This document shows positions 34,770 through 43,783 of a stretch of 64,000 nucleotides of DNA, one piece after another. Position 1 is the first letter of the stretch; the number at the start of each line of letters is the position of its first letter. The notes beneath the pieces are model-generated. The model had not been told where the DNA came from and did no database searches. It saw nothing but the letters and a program-made list of their open reading frames with translations. The DNA comes from Enterococcus mundtii (GTDB lineage: Bacteria; Bacillota; Bacilli; Lactobacillales; Enterococcaceae). The DNA is taken from assembly GCF_013394305.1 (NCBI RefSeq), contig NZ_AP019810.1, positions 1,867,501 to 1,931,500 of the forward strand, written 5' to 3'. The position numbers were made by a program, and so were the translations under genes.

Positions 34770-35981
34770 TCACAAATTCAATTTTTTATCATCTGGTGTA
34801 GGTGGGATCAAGGAAGCAACTCCACAAAGGATTGAAAAAACAGTAATGATTTGTCCACGATAAGTGAACCAAAAATGGATTTGAGAATGATTTGCGAGTA
34901 AATTGAGCCAAATGTAAGGAGTTAAAGCCATCAAACTGTACAAAAAGAATGTTCGAATTAAATTAGTATATCGATAGGTACGGCTTCTTTTTTTTATCGC
35001 TATAGCTAAAAATATGAAGCAGGTGATTCCAAGTATAAGAATCGTTACTCTGGGATACATCAAAATGACATTTTTTCTTAACATTTCTATCCGTTGTAAA
35101 GGATAGTCAGTATTTCCTTCTGTACGAAATAGAATTTGGGTGAGAGCATCATGAATGACATTTTTTCTTAAAATAATAGTAGCTAATAACCACTTAGTAA
35201 ACCAAGTGAGTCCGTAACCAATCGTCCAGAACACACCAGTGAATATGAGACGTTCATATGGTTTTTCTCCATCTTCTTTTTCACTTGTTGGATATTTATT
35301 GTTGATATAGTAGTACGTGATCATTGGTATTCCCCAAGAAATCAAAGGAACTGTCAAGAGATCAAAAAAATTAGTTAGTGAACCGACCATGAAAAAGAAA
35401 ATAAGCATATTTTGAAATTTCTCAATATATTTGGGTTTGCATAACATAAGTAGCATAGCTAAAAGTGTCACGATCCACAGATTTGAAAATTGCATACTAA
35501 AGAAAAAAGTAGCTGCATTTCCAACTGCCAATGAAATTAAAAAAGCAATTCCAACATAAATATCACTGCGTTTAATTAGATGATAAGTAGTCAATCCAAT
35601 TAGTAAGAATAAGACAACTGCGTAAATCGAACGAATACTTCCTAGATTCATGATAATCAGTAAAGGACGTAAAAAGATTAAGTAACCGTGCCAGTATCGA
35701 GGATAATTGTCTACATACATCGCATTTTCGAGTATATTTAAGTCGCTTTTTTTAGAGGTTTTACGAATCATTAAGTGATCTGTGAAATTATCAAGTTTGG
35801 TCCCATCAGAGTTTCCATGGTTCATTATAGGATACAAACTTTCACTTTCGATTAGACTTAAAGATTTATCTGTGTTCTCTTGTATTAGTTGTTGAGGGAT
35901 GCTAAATGAAATAGTCAGCAATATACAATAACTGATCAATAAAATTAAAAAAGCCGTAATCGTTTTTTTTAGTAACTTCAT
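34770..35981 (-). CDS. Polytopic membrane protein of a glycosylation operon
   Basis: A 403-residue protein with about 9-10 hydrophobic helices. The large loop after the first helix (about residues 30-95) contains NHGNSDGTKLDNFTDHLM and YPRYWHGYLI; acidic residues in such a loop are usual in GT-C glycosyltransferases and GtrC/GtrII-type proteins. I cannot name a family. It is the third gene of an operon with a GT2 enzyme and a 587-residue membrane protein, 9 bp behind the latter. A role in transferring sugars from an undecaprenyl carrier to an envelope polymer is inferred. Confidence 0.6.
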   Translation of the reverse strand: MKLLKKTITAFLILLISYCILLTISFSIPQQLIQENTDKSLSLIESESLYPIMNHGNSDGTKLDNFTDHLMIRKTSKKSDLNILENAMYVDNYPRYWHGYLIFLRPLLIIMNLGSIRSIYAVVLFLLIGLTTYHLIKRSDIYVGIAFLISLAVGNAATFFFSMQFSNLWIVTLLAMLLMLCKPKYIEKFQNMLIFFFMVGSLTNFFDLLTVPLISWGIPMITYYYINNKYPTSEKEDGEKPYERLIFTGVFWTIGYGLTWFTKWLLATIILRKNVIHDALTQILFRTEGNTDYPLQRIEMLRKNVILMYPRVTILILGITCFIFLAIAIKKRSRTYRYTNLIRTFFLYSLMALTPYIWLNLLANHSQIHFWFTYRGQIITVFSILCGVASLIPPTPDDKKLNL

Positions 35982-35990
35982 GAGAATCTC

Positions 35991-37754
35991 CTATATCGTG
36001 GTTGTTTTATTTTCGTTTTCGAGTAAAAAAGGACTTAGTAAATAAATAGGTAATCCTAAAGCTAGAATAAAAACGTATCGCAAACTGAAAGCAACTGGGG
36101 TGGCTATCATAATCGTCAGAAAGACGAGCCCTCCAGGTAGTAATAGGGCTATAGGATATGTGTTTTTCTTGACCAATAATAAAAACAAACTCAATAAAAA
36201 TAACCACAACAATGTTCCAGAACCCCAAAATTCACGTTGATCAATCATTGTTTGGAGACCAGAGCTACCTGTGTAACGCTCAATTAAATTCGCTTGTTTG
36301 ATCCCATAACTATTCTCATTTACACGGGTATCTAAGAATCCATAGTTATTTTTAACGCCTGGGGCCCAAAAACCAAATGTTTCTAATATATATGCATCAA
36401 TGTAAATCTTCAAATTAGAAGGAAGATTTCTAGCCCAGAGCATCAAAAATTCTTTTTTATGCATATTTAAAAATTCGTTATTAAAATTTTTATGCCATTT
36501 AACTGGATCAGCTAAGCTAGGTGCATAAGCTTTATAATCTTCAATCGGTAATATCTGACTTAAAAATTCTTGATCTTTTTTTGACAAATGCCCTTCATCT
36601 AACACAACGGTTCGAGAAATTTGTTGTAAAGGAATCCCTAATTGTTCTGCGCTTTGTGAGGGAATAGCATAGCGACTCAGCAAGGGTTGGAATACTAAAA
36701 TTACCAGAAAAAGATAACTCAGTGTAACTTGGATGAATGGTTGATACTTCTTGTTCTTGATTGCGTATGTCCCATAAATTACCAAAGATCCAATTACTAC
36801 ATACAGACCATTATTACGCAAATAAGTAGTTAATAATGCAAATATGATGAAGGATAGTTGCTGTGCAATCGTAGGCTTGTTTTTGTTAGTAATTACATCA
36901 AAAAAAGTTAAAGAGAATAACAAACATGCGACAGAAAATAAAATATCTTTTTGCATGTTCAAAACATAGATAGGAAAAACTGGTGCGAGTGAAAAATAAC
37001 CAAGTGAGATCATCACTGGCACTATTTTTATTTTTTTCTTCATTAACCAGCATAAGGAATAGCTAAGTGCTAAAGAAGTAATCAACGATTGAAACAAGGA
37101 GAACAAAAATACACCATGATTAATTGTTATTGGTAAAATATCAATAAAAAATTTAACAATCAACGTAAATAAGATAGGATGATGATTGTTTAAGGCAGTG
37201 TCCCCAAGAGCTTGACTGACTGAACTTAATGAATCTGGTAAAACGACACCAGGGTACAACGTAAGAGCATAAGGGGCCCAACATAAGAGCATGATGATCG
37301 CAAACAGAAGAAAGAATTTCCATGTAGGCTGCAGGTCTATGTTAGTTCCCCCTAGATAACTGCTGATTTGTATTAAGTACTTGACCATAAAACGTAATAT
37401 GATCAAAAAATAACAGAATGTTGCTAGAGCTATTAGTATCTGCACAAAACTAAATGGAACGAGTGTTGTTTCTTCATAGCTTGCTGAAACATGTGTAAAT
37501 TGTATACGACTACCAGTAGCGAGGATGAGAGAAAATAATAACGAGAATAATATGCAAACACCAGTTGTAAAATCAAGCCGCCATGAAAATAAGTCATTCC
37601 CTAATTTTTTACCCGTATACCACAATAAATAGACTAAGACAAGAATCAGCAATGGATTTAAAGAACCAAGGCCTAAGGCAGTTAAAAAAGAAATAAGAAA
37701 TAGTAGCAAGGTCAAAAAAAATATCGGTAGAAGGCGAATCTTTTTTGTTTCCAA
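35991..37754 (-). CDS. Large polytopic membrane protein, DUF6020-like
   Basis: A 587-residue membrane protein with about 12 helices, resembling the DUF6020 or GT-C/YfhO-like group. The loop WAPYALTLYPGVVLPDSLSS near residue 160 and NNHHPILFTLIVKFF resemble the first extracellular loop of GT-C enzymes, with candidate catalytic Asp and conserved His. A long extracellular segment (about 375-480) with YKAYAPSLADPVKWHKNFNN follows. It sits between the GT2 gene (11 bp) and the 403-residue membrane protein (9 bp). It probably uses the lipid-linked sugar made by the GT2 enzyme. Acceptor unknown. Confidence 0.65.
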   Translation of the reverse strand: METKKIRLLPIFFLTLLLFLISFLTALGLGSLNPLLILVLVYLLWYTGKKLGNDLFSWRLDFTTGVCILFSLLFSLILATGSRIQFTHVSASYEETTLVPFSFVQILIALATFCYFLIILRFMVKYLIQISSYLGGTNIDLQPTWKFFLLFAIIMLLCWAPYALTLYPGVVLPDSLSSVSQALGDTALNNHHPILFTLIVKFFIDILPITINHGVFLFSLFQSLITSLALSYSLCWLMKKKIKIVPVMISLGYFSLAPVFPIYVLNMQKDILFSVACLLFSLTFFDVITNKNKPTIAQQLSFIIFALLTTYLRNNGLYVVIGSLVIYGTYAIKNKKYQPFIQVTLSYLFLVILVFQPLLSRYAIPSQSAEQLGIPLQQISRTVVLDEGHLSKKDQEFLSQILPIEDYKAYAPSLADPVKWHKNFNNEFLNMHKKEFLMLWARNLPSNLKIYIDAYILETFGFWAPGVKNNYGFLDTRVNENSYGIKQANLIERYTGSSGLQTMIDQREFWGSGTLLWLFLLSLFLLLVKKNTYPIALLLPGGLVFLTIMIATPVAFSLRYVFILALGLPIYLLSPFLLENENKTTTI

Positions 37755-37765
37755 TGGGAATCCTC

Positions 37766-38722
37766 CTATCTTGCTTTTCTATTTTGCTGGTACTCATTAT
37801 AAACATGATATAGGTTCAGTTCATACTCTTTTTTTGCATTGGTTACAACTGTATCTAAGATCATTCCTGTTACTAATGAGAGTAACGCGAGTATCATGAA
37901 TCCAGTACTTAGAATGGCCGAAGGGACTTTAGTGATAAAGCTCGTCAGCATGAACTCTCGAATAACAGGGATCCCAGTGAACAGACCAGCTAAAAAGAAG
38001 ATGACTGTCCAGATATTGAAAAATAGGATAGGTTTATAATCTTTACACATTTTAATGATCATCATAATGACTTTGAAGCCATCAGAAAAGGTATTCAATT
38101 TTGACTCGCTACCTTCGGGGCGGTCACGATAGTCAATAGGAATTTCAACTAATTTGAATTTTTTATCTAAGGCATGTATGGTCAATTCCGTTTCGATTTG
38201 GAAACCAGCACTCATGATTGGGAAGCTTTTAACAAAAATACGGTTGAATCCGCGATAGCCAGTCATCACGTCTCTTATTTTTGTTTTATATAAACGAGTG
38301 ATCGTATTTTTAACTAAATTATTGCCAAAATCATGGAAGGCACGTTTATTTTCTTCAAAATAAGTGCCATTAGAAAGACGGTCGCCAATAACCATATCAG
38401 CTTCGCCAGAACGTAATTTTTCTAAAAGTTCATGTACGGCTTCGGCTGGATAAGTATCATCTCCGTCTACCATCAAATAATAATCAGCATCAATGTCAAA
38501 AAACATTTGTCTTATAACATTCCCTTTTCCTTGACGCGGTTCTTTTTTGACGATTGCTCCGCCTTTTACAGCAAGTTCATAGGTTGCATCTGTAGAATTA
38601 TTATCGTAAACATATATATCAGCTTCTGGTAGTTCTTTTCTAAAATCGGATATAACGTTTGAAATTGTAGCTTCCTCATTATAACAAGGAATCAAGATAG
38701 CAATTTTCTCTTGTTGTTCCAT
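37766..38722 (-). CDS. GT2 glycosyltransferase, dolichol/undecaprenyl-phosphate sugar synthase type
   Basis: A 318-residue glycosyltransferase of the DPM1/GtrB type. The N-terminal GT-A domain has AILIPCYNEEATISNVI, VYDNNSTDATYELA and the metal-binding LMVDGDDTYPAEAV; the acceptor region GYRGFNRIFVKSFP is also typical. Two C-terminal helices (about 232-255 and 265-290) anchor it in the membrane. It would charge undecaprenyl phosphate with a single sugar. It is the first gene of a three-gene operon with two polytopic proteins, the layout of three-component glycosylation systems that decorate teichoic acids or other wall polymers. A GGAGAG site precedes the ATG. Confidence 0.88.
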   Translation of the reverse strand: MEQQEKIAILIPCYNEEATISNVISDFRKELPEADIYVYDNNSTDATYELAVKGGAIVKKEPRQGKGNVIRQMFFDIDADYYLMVDGDDTYPAEAVHELLEKLRSGEADMVIGDRLSNGTYFEENKRAFHDFGNNLVKNTITRLYKTKIRDVMTGYRGFNRIFVKSFPIMSAGFQIETELTIHALDKKFKLVEIPIDYRDRPEGSESKLNTFSDGFKVIMMIIKMCKDYKPILFFNIWTVIFFLAGLFTGIPVIREFMLTSFITKVPSAILSTGFMILALLSLVTGMILDTVVTNAKKEYELNLYHVYNEYQQNRKAR

Positions 38723-38797
38723 TTTTCACTCTCCTAAATAAATTGTCAATTTTGATTTAAGCATAACTTGTTCTAAGTATTTATACCAGTTTTTACG

Positions 38798-38842
38798 CAA
38801 AAAAAGAAGCTCTTATCCATAGGAAAGCCTATTTCTAAGAGA
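38798..38842 (-). terminator. Terminator of the PepSY-domain gene
   Basis: Stem CTCTTA-x-CATAGG with CCTAT-x-TAAGAG (38810-38841), and an A-run to the left that reads as a T-run on the minus strand. Confidence 0.75.
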
Positions 38843-38859
38843 ATCTTTTAAAAATGAAA

Positions 38860-39210
38860 TCAAGCATCTGTTCCTTTTTTTCTAGAAATATCTAAAACAG
38901 TACCAGTATAGGCATCTGCTAAAAATTCATAATAGACGACTTCACCATCTTCTATGCGAGAAATCCCACCACGATAAGCTTTTGAATGGATTGCAAATTT
39001 ACGTGTCGGTTCTTTCTCAAAAGAGATCCAGGAGCCTTCAATCGAGCCTTCGTCTAAAAATGCTTCTTTGATGGTAGCTAAGACTTCATCAGCGGACATC
39101 GTTTTGTTACGGTTGTACCATAGTGCAGTTGCCACGCCACTTAATAATCCTAAACCAAGTCCGACAGCTAAACCACCTTTGAAATAGGCCTGTTCACTTT
39201 CTTCATACAT
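38860..39210 (-). CDS. Membrane-anchored PepSY-like protein
   Basis: A 116-residue protein with one N-terminal membrane helix (AVGLGLGLLSGVATALWYN, residues 15-33) and an exported domain whose C-terminal part reads VYYEFLADAYTGTVLDISRK. That is the PepSY pattern, with an acidic-Ala-x-Thr-Gly turn. PepSY domains often inhibit or chaperone secreted peptidases. AGGAGGG lies 6 bp before the ATG. It is divergent from pepA over 200 bp, though no functional link can be shown. Confidence 0.75.
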   Translation of the reverse strand: MYEESEQAYFKGGLAVGLGLGLLSGVATALWYNRNKTMSADEVLATIKEAFLDEGSIEGSWISFEKEPTRKFAIHSKAYRGGISRIEDGEVVYYEFLADAYTGTVLDISRKKGTDA

Positions 39211-39411
39211 ACTGCTTGCCCTCCTTTACAATTACACAAGTTTCTTTGGCTTTATTTTACCACACTATCGGATTTTCTTTGAAATAAATAACCGTTTTGA
39301 AATAAAATACGGTATAATGATCACGATAGATTTGTCCAGATGCTATTTTTTTAAGACAAATCAAAGCTGAGATTGAAAGGAGACAAGTCTGAATTATAGA
39401 CGATCATTATT

Positions 39412-40491
39412 ATGGATGAAAAAACATTTCAACGTATCAAAGAATTAACAGAATTACAAGGAACAAGCGGTTTTGAACAAGATATCCGCGCGTACATGGA
39501 ACAACACATGGAGCCACTAGTTGATGAATTACAATTAGATGGATTAGGTGGGATCTTTGGATTGCGCCATCACCAAGAAGCGGATGCCCCTCGTGTCATG
39601 GTGGCAGCACACATGGATGAAGTTGGTTTTATGTTGACACAAATCCAAGATAACGGATTGTTCAAAGTGGTTCCGCTAGGCGGTTGGAATCCTTATGTAG
39701 TGTCGGCTCAACGCTTTACATTGAAGACATCAACAGGGAAAAATTACCCATGTATTTCTTCTTCCGTGCCTCCACATTTATTACGTGGTACAAGCGGTCA
39801 AAAGTCAGTCGAAGTAACAGATATTTTATTTGATGCTGGTTTTGAATCAAAAGAAGAAGCAATGAGTTTTGGTGTCCTACCAGGAGATACGATCGTACCT
39901 TATGCAGAAACGATCAAAACAGCAAACGGCAAAAATATTATCAGTAAGTCATGGGATAACCGTTACGGTTGTACGATGGTCTTGGAAGCATTAGAAGCCC
40001 TAGAAAAAGAAACATTAGGTCATACGCTGATCGCCGGCGCTAACGTCCAGGAAGAAGTTGGTTTACGTGGATCAAAAGCTTCAGTGAACAAATTCAAACC
40101 TGATCTATTCTTTGCGGTAGACTGCTCTGCAGCAGATGATACAGTAACGAAAAAAGGCACATTTGGTCATCTAGGAGAAGGCACCTTGATGCGTATCCAA
40201 GATCCAGGATTGATCATGTTGCCACGTTTACGTGAATATTTACTAGATATTGCTGAAACAAACAATATTCCATATCAATACTTTGTATCAAAAGGTGGTA
40301 CCGACGCGGGTGCTGCTCATACACAAAATGAAGGAATCCCAAGTACCGTTATCGGTGTGGTTGGGCGCTATATCCATACGCATCAAACGATGTTTAGTAT
40401 CCGTGACTTTGAAGCAGCCAGAGAAATGTTGATCCAAACATTGAAGGGCTTAGATAAATCAACGGTGAATACGATCGTTTACGGAAAATAA
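39412..40491 (+). CDS. pepA: Glutamyl aminopeptidase, M42 family
   Basis: A 359-residue cytoplasmic metallo-aminopeptidase (PepA/YtoP). Zinc ligands and catalytic residues are seen in MVAAHMDEVGFM (His, Asp), SKSWDNRYGCTM (bridging Asp), GANVQEEVGLRG (catalytic Glu and ligand Glu), FFAVDCSAADD (Asp) and VVGRYIHTHQTM (His). It typically removes N-terminal Glu or Asp from peptides. Length is the usual one. It is followed by a terminator and then by the thioredoxin-like gene, the same order as ytoP-ytpP in Bacillus. Confidence 0.95.
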   Translation: MDEKTFQRIKELTELQGTSGFEQDIRAYMEQHMEPLVDELQLDGLGGIFGLRHHQEADAPRVMVAAHMDEVGFMLTQIQDNGLFKVVPLGGWNPYVVSAQRFTLKTSTGKNYPCISSSVPPHLLRGTSGQKSVEVTDILFDAGFESKEEAMSFGVLPGDTIVPYAETIKTANGKNIISKSWDNRYGCTMVLEALEALEKETLGHTLIAGANVQEEVGLRGSKASVNKFKPDLFFAVDCSAADDTVTKKGTFGHLGEGTLMRIQDPGLIMLPRLREYLLDIAETNNIPYQYFVSKGGTDAGAAHTQNEGIPSTVIGVVGRYIHTHQTMFSIRDFEAAREMLIQTLKGLDKSTVNTIVYGK

Positions 40492-40497
40492 GTAATC

Positions 40498-40532
40498 AAC
40501 GAGTGAAGGCTATCCGCTTTTGCTCGTTTTTT
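40498..40532 (+). terminator. Terminator of pepA
   Basis: Stem AACGAG (40498-40503) with CTCGTT (40523-40528), then a T-run. The loop contains a further imperfect pairing. Confidence 0.7.
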
Positions 40533-40548
40533 ATTTTTTAGATATAGT

Positions 40549-40577
40549 TTGGTCAGTTTTTTGTAAAGGTGTATAAT
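40549..40577 (+). promoter_or_regulatory. Promoter of the thioredoxin-like/UspA genes
   Basis: TTGGTC (40549-40554), a 17-bp spacer, then TATAAT (40572-40577), 38 bp upstream of the ATG. Confidence 0.7.
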
Positions 40578-40614
40578 TTAAGTAAAATATAGAATAAGAA
40601 AGAAGTGTAAACCT

Positions 40615-40935
40615 ATGATTACTCCTAAAAGTCTTGAAGAAGTAGCCGGTTATGTTGAAAAAGGCAATCATATCTTTTTCTTTACTGCCGATTGGTGTGG
40701 TGATTGTCGCTTCATCAAACCACAAATGCCAGAGATCGAGCGTCGCTTTTCAGATTGGACATTTGTCGAAATGGATCGTGATGCGTATATCGACTTAGCA
40801 GCAGAATGGAATATTTTCGGTATTCCAAGTTTTATTGTCATCAAAGATGGGAAAGAGCTAGGTCGTCTGGTCAATAAAGATCGTAAAACAAAAGAAGAAA
40901 TCGAACAATTTTTAAAAAAAACGATTCAGCAGTGA
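40615..40935 (+). CDS. ytpP: Thioredoxin-like protein (YtpP type)
   Basis: A 106-residue thioredoxin-fold protein with the active-site motif FFTADWCGDCRFIKP (CGDC instead of the CGPC of TrxA) near residue 26-30 and the cis-Pro loop FGIPSFIVIKDG. It is expected to reduce or exchange disulfides or bacillithiol-like adducts in the cytoplasm; the partner is not known. It lies between pepA and, after uspA, ytpR, as ytpP does in Bacillus. It has its own promoter and is followed at 21 bp by the UspA gene. Confidence 0.88.
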   Translation: MITPKSLEEVAGYVEKGNHIFFFTADWCGDCRFIKPQMPEIERRFSDWTFVEMDRDAYIDLAAEWNIFGIPSFIVIKDGKELGRLVNKDRKTKEEIEQFLKKTIQQ

Positions 40936-40956
40936 GAAACGAGAGGAGTGGGAAAA

Positions 40957-41412
40957 ATGGAACAAGCATATAAGAAAATATTAGTTGGAATTGACGGAAG
41001 CGAGCAAGCGTTTGCTGCATTCAAAAAAGCCGTTGAGGTAGCTCGTAGAAATGAAGGCACAGTATATGCGACGAATGTGATCGACCAACAATTTTATCAA
41101 TTTATGGGGTATACGCCTATTGACCAATCCTTGATCGATCAACAGACTGAATCAGCAAAAGAATTGATTGAAGAATGTAAAAATTACGGCAAATCCGTTG
41201 ACTACCAAAAAATAGAAGGTATTGTGGCTTACGGTTCGGTCAGAGAATCTATGGCAGTAAAACTACCAAAGAAATATCAAATCGACTTGATCATGATTGG
41301 TCAATCAGGGTTAAATGCCGTTGAACGTTTTATGACTGGTAGTGTGGCAAGCTATGTGATTCGACAAGCTCCGTGTGATGTCTTAGTCGTTTCAGAACCA
41401 AGAGAAGCCTAG
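40957..41412 (+). CDS. Universal stress protein, UspA family
   Basis: A 151-residue alpha/beta nucleotide-binding protein. The N-terminal ILVGIDGSEQAFAAFKKAVE and the C-terminal ATP-loop residues DLIMIGQSGLNAVERFMTGS (the G2xG9xG(S/T) pattern) are present. The family binds ATP and is induced by stress, without a known single reaction. The ATG at 40957 follows GAGGAGTGGG; a GTG at 40948 is a weaker option. It is cotranscribed with the thioredoxin-like gene and ends at a very strong terminator. Confidence 0.9.
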   Translation: MEQAYKKILVGIDGSEQAFAAFKKAVEVARRNEGTVYATNVIDQQFYQFMGYTPIDQSLIDQQTESAKELIEECKNYGKSVDYQKIEGIVAYGSVRESMAVKLPKKYQIDLIMIGQSGLNAVERFMTGSVASYVIRQAPCDVLVVSEPREA

Positions 41413-41441
41413 TTTTTGATTCAATAGGCAGATCCTTGAAC

Positions 41442-41492
41442 AAAAAAGACGAGGAAACGAAAGATGGTGCATTTCGTTTCCTCGTCTTTTTT
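41442..41492 (+). terminator. Strong terminator after uspA
   Basis: 21-bp complementary arms (41442-41462 and 41472-41492) built on AAAAAAGACGAGGAAACGAAA and its complement, with the T-run forming part of the right arm. Any coding frame passing through it, such as the upstream part of the frame at 41464, is not credible. Confidence 0.95.
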
Positions 41493-41544
41493 TGTGATCC
41501 GTGCTTTCTTTTTATTCCGGCAAGCTTTTCTAAGAGAATTTATC

Positions 41545-41685
41545 ATGCAAGAACCGCCTTTTTTTGTTAAGATAAAGCAAGAGAGTTTGGCGCTGGACTA
41601 TGTGGGGTTTCCCGAAAGTACGATGTATTCAGTTGCCATAAATAAAAAACAACTTCAACAAATGATATTGGAGGAAACAAAATGA
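41545..41685 (+). CDS. Short hypothetical ORF overlapping the ytpR start
   Basis: A 46-residue frame starting MQEPPFFVKIKQESLALDYV and ending LEETK, whose stop overlaps the ytpR ATG (ATGA), the pattern of translational coupling. The ribosome binding site is weak (AAGAG). The composition looks coding rather than random, but the family is not recognised. In Bacillus, ytpQ (DUF1444) occupies this position, so this could be an unrelated small protein or the tail of a reduced gene. The frame upstream of 41545 runs through the uspA terminator and is excluded. Confidence 0.4.
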   Translation: MQEPPFFVKIKQESLALDYVGFPESTMYSVAINKKQLQQMILEETK

Positions 41686-42287
41686 TTTTTGCTTATAATC
41701 GCGCACATGTGGGCGACACACTAATGGTGATCGTAGCCGACGATAAAGGGACGGAAAATACCGCTATTCGCAAATGGAATGTTGCGCAGATCAAAGATGA
41801 ATCTGGCCAAATCGTTGCATGGAACTTTTTCCATATCTCAGATCATCTAACAATTGAAGGCAACGGCCAAGTAACAATCTCAGAAGAACAACTAGCTGAA
41901 TTGAACCGTTTGATCAAGGAAGCTGGCTTTGAAGAAACACTCGAAAAAGACAACCAGCCGAAAATCGTTGTTGGTTACGTCAAAACTTGTGAACCCCATC
42001 CAGATTCAGATCATTTATCTGTAACTGAAACTGAAGTAGATGGTGGTGAAGTTTTACAAATCGTTTGTGGCGCACCAAATATCGAAGCAGGTCAAAAAGT
42101 AGTCGTTGCCAAACCTGGTGCAATGATGCCAGACGGTATGATGATTTGGCCTGGAGAATTAAGAGGGGTCAAAAGTGATGGAATGATTTGCTCTGCAAAG
42201 GAACTTCACGTACCTAACGCCCCAGAGAAAAAAGGCATCTTAGTTTTACCTGAAGATGCGATAGTTGGCGAAGCATTCAAAAACTAG
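41682..42287 (+). CDS. ytpR: tRNA-binding domain protein YtpR
   Basis: A 201-residue protein with an N-terminal DUF4479-like domain (residues 1-90) and a C-terminal EMAP/PheT-type OB-fold tRNA-binding domain: VVGYVKTCEPHPDSDHLSVT, LQIVCGAPNIEAGQKVVVAK and LRGVKSDGMICSAKEL. It resembles the N-terminal domain of the phenylalanyl-tRNA synthetase beta chain but lacks any synthetase part. Function is unestablished. ATTGGAGGA precedes the ATG. It ends at a bidirectional terminator shared with htrA. Confidence 0.9.
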   Translation: MIFAYNRAHVGDTLMVIVADDKGTENTAIRKWNVAQIKDESGQIVAWNFFHISDHLTIEGNGQVTISEEQLAELNRLIKEAGFEETLEKDNQPKIVVGYVKTCEPHPDSDHLSVTETEVDGGEVLQIVCGAPNIEAGQKVVVAKPGAMMPDGMMIWPGELRGVKSDGMICSAKELHVPNAPEKKGILVLPEDAIVGEAFKN

Positions 42288-42294
42288 CAATAAT

Positions 42295-42334
42295 AAAAAA
42301 GACGACTACCTCCACTGAGATAGTCGTCTTTTTT
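42295..42334. terminator. Bidirectional terminator between ytpR and htrA
   Basis: 14-bp arms AAAAAAGACGACTA (42295-42308) and TAGTCGTCTTTTTT (42321-42334) give a T-run on both strands. Confidence 0.95.
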
Positions 42335-42336
42335 TA

Positions 42337-43641
42337 TTAATTATTTGAGCCATTGGAACTATTTGAATTTCCTTGATTTAATGCAGTATTATCAATTGTC
42401 AATTTGATATCTACAGTTTTTTCTTCTTCGCCACGGTAATAAGTGATCTTCACAGTGTCACCAACTTTTTTACCATAAAGCACAGACTGTAATTCAACAC
42501 CAGATGAGACTTCTGTATCATCGATTTTTGTGATGACATCATATTGTTCTAAGCCAGCTTTTTCCGCAGGCGTTGCTGGTTGAACCGAACGAATGATCAC
42601 GCCATTTGTTACAGAAGATGGTAATTTCAAGATCTGTTCCTGTTGTTGTGTAGAAACGGCGGAAAGATCGGTCATTGTGATACCCAGTGCAGGGCGTGTT
42701 ACTTTTCCATCTTTTTCAAGTTGATTGATGATATTTACGACATCATTACTTGGAATCGCAAAGCCCATTCCTTCAACACTTACACTTGAAGAATCAGAAG
42801 TCGATGCAATTTTACTTGAATTGATACCAATGACTTGTCCTTCGATATTAACTAGTGGACCACCAGAGTTCCCCGGGTTGATCGCTGCATCTGTTTGAAT
42901 CGCGTTGATATTGACCGTTTCATTAGATTCATTGGTACTTGTCACTTGGCGATTCAAGGAAGAAATGATCCCTGATGTTACGGAATTCGCGTATTGAGAA
43001 CCTAGAGGAGAACCAATCGCAATCGCAGGTTCGCCGACTTTCAATGAAGCAGAATCGCCAAATGAAGCAACAGTGTCGACTTTGTCAGCACTGATTTTCA
43101 ACACAGCTAAATCAGTGTAAGCATCTGTACCGACTAATTCTGCTTTCACTTTTGTTCCATCTTTTAATAAAACTTCTAACCCTTGTTGTCCATCGACCAC
43201 GTGATTATTCGTCACGATATAAGCGGAACCGCCCTCTTTTTTATAGATCACACCGCTACCTTCACTGTAAGCTTGCAATTCGCCATCTTCGCCACTACTT
43301 TCTTGTTGTTGGCCAAATAATGAACCAAACGGGTCAGATGATGAACTTTGTTTTTGTAGGTTGATAACAGAAACAACTGCTCCTTGTACTTTATCTACTG
43401 CAGAAGTGATATCTGAATCTACATTGACTTTTACATTCTCGACAACTGTTTCGCCTGATGCATTTTGTGTCCCACTGCTAGAAGAAGTCGTTACTGAGTT
43501 ACCACCTCCAGTTGCTGCATAAAAAATACCGAAAGTCAGTAATCCGCCAATCACGCCACCAACTACGCCAAGACCTAGCTTTCGCCAAATGCCATTAGAT
43601 TTTCTTTTTTTCATTTTTGGTGTCACATCTCTTCTGTCCAT
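42337..43641 (-). CDS. htrA: Membrane-anchored serine protease HtrA/DegP family
   Basis: A 434-residue surface quality-control protease. A basic cytoplasmic N-terminus and one membrane helix (about residues 22-42) are followed by a Ser/Gly-rich linker. The trypsin-like domain has the triad His in VTNNHVVDG, Asp in [12 protein letters not shown] and Ser in [10 protein letters not shown]. One PDZ domain follows ([20 protein letters not shown]), and the tail is Asn/Ser-rich. The ATG at 43641 follows GGAGG; the earlier ATG at 43656 contains that site. It degrades or refolds misfolded exported proteins and processes surface factors. It is divergent from rlmH, as in streptococci. Confidence 0.95.
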   Translation of the reverse strand: MDRRDVTPKMKKRKSNGIWRKLGLGVVGGVIGGLLTFGIFYAATGGGNSVTTSSSSGTQNASGETVVENVKVNVDSDITSAVDKVQGAVVSVINLQKQSSSSDPFGSLFGQQQESSGEDGELQAYSEGSGVIYKKEGGSAYIVTNNHVVDGQQGLEVLLKDGTKVKAELVGTDAYTDLAVLKISADKVDTVASFGDSASLKVGEPAIAIGSPLGSQYANSVTSGIISSLNRQVTSTNESNETVNINAIQTDAAINPGNSGGPLVNIEGQVIGINSSKIASTSDSSSVSVEGMGFAIPSNDVVNIINQLEKDGKVTRPALGITMTDLSAVSTQQQEQILKLPSSVTNGVIIRSVQPATPAEKAGLEQYDVITKIDDTEVSSGVELQSVLYGKKVGDTVKITYYRGEEEKTVDIKLTIDNTALNQGNSNSSNGSNN

Positions 43642-43783
43642 GTGATCTGCCTCCATTTATTATTTTCTAGATAAGTTAAGTATAGACTTATTTACTAGAT
43701 TTAGTCTACTTCCAGACTGTGAACTTTTTATGAAAAACATTAGGAAAAATAATTGTTTTCAGATGAAAAAATTAAATACAAAC

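Noticed and set aside
41464-41544. N-terminal extension of the small frame before ytpR
   Set aside because: It is encoded within the right arm of the uspA terminator hairpin and is hydrophobic low-complexity sequence.
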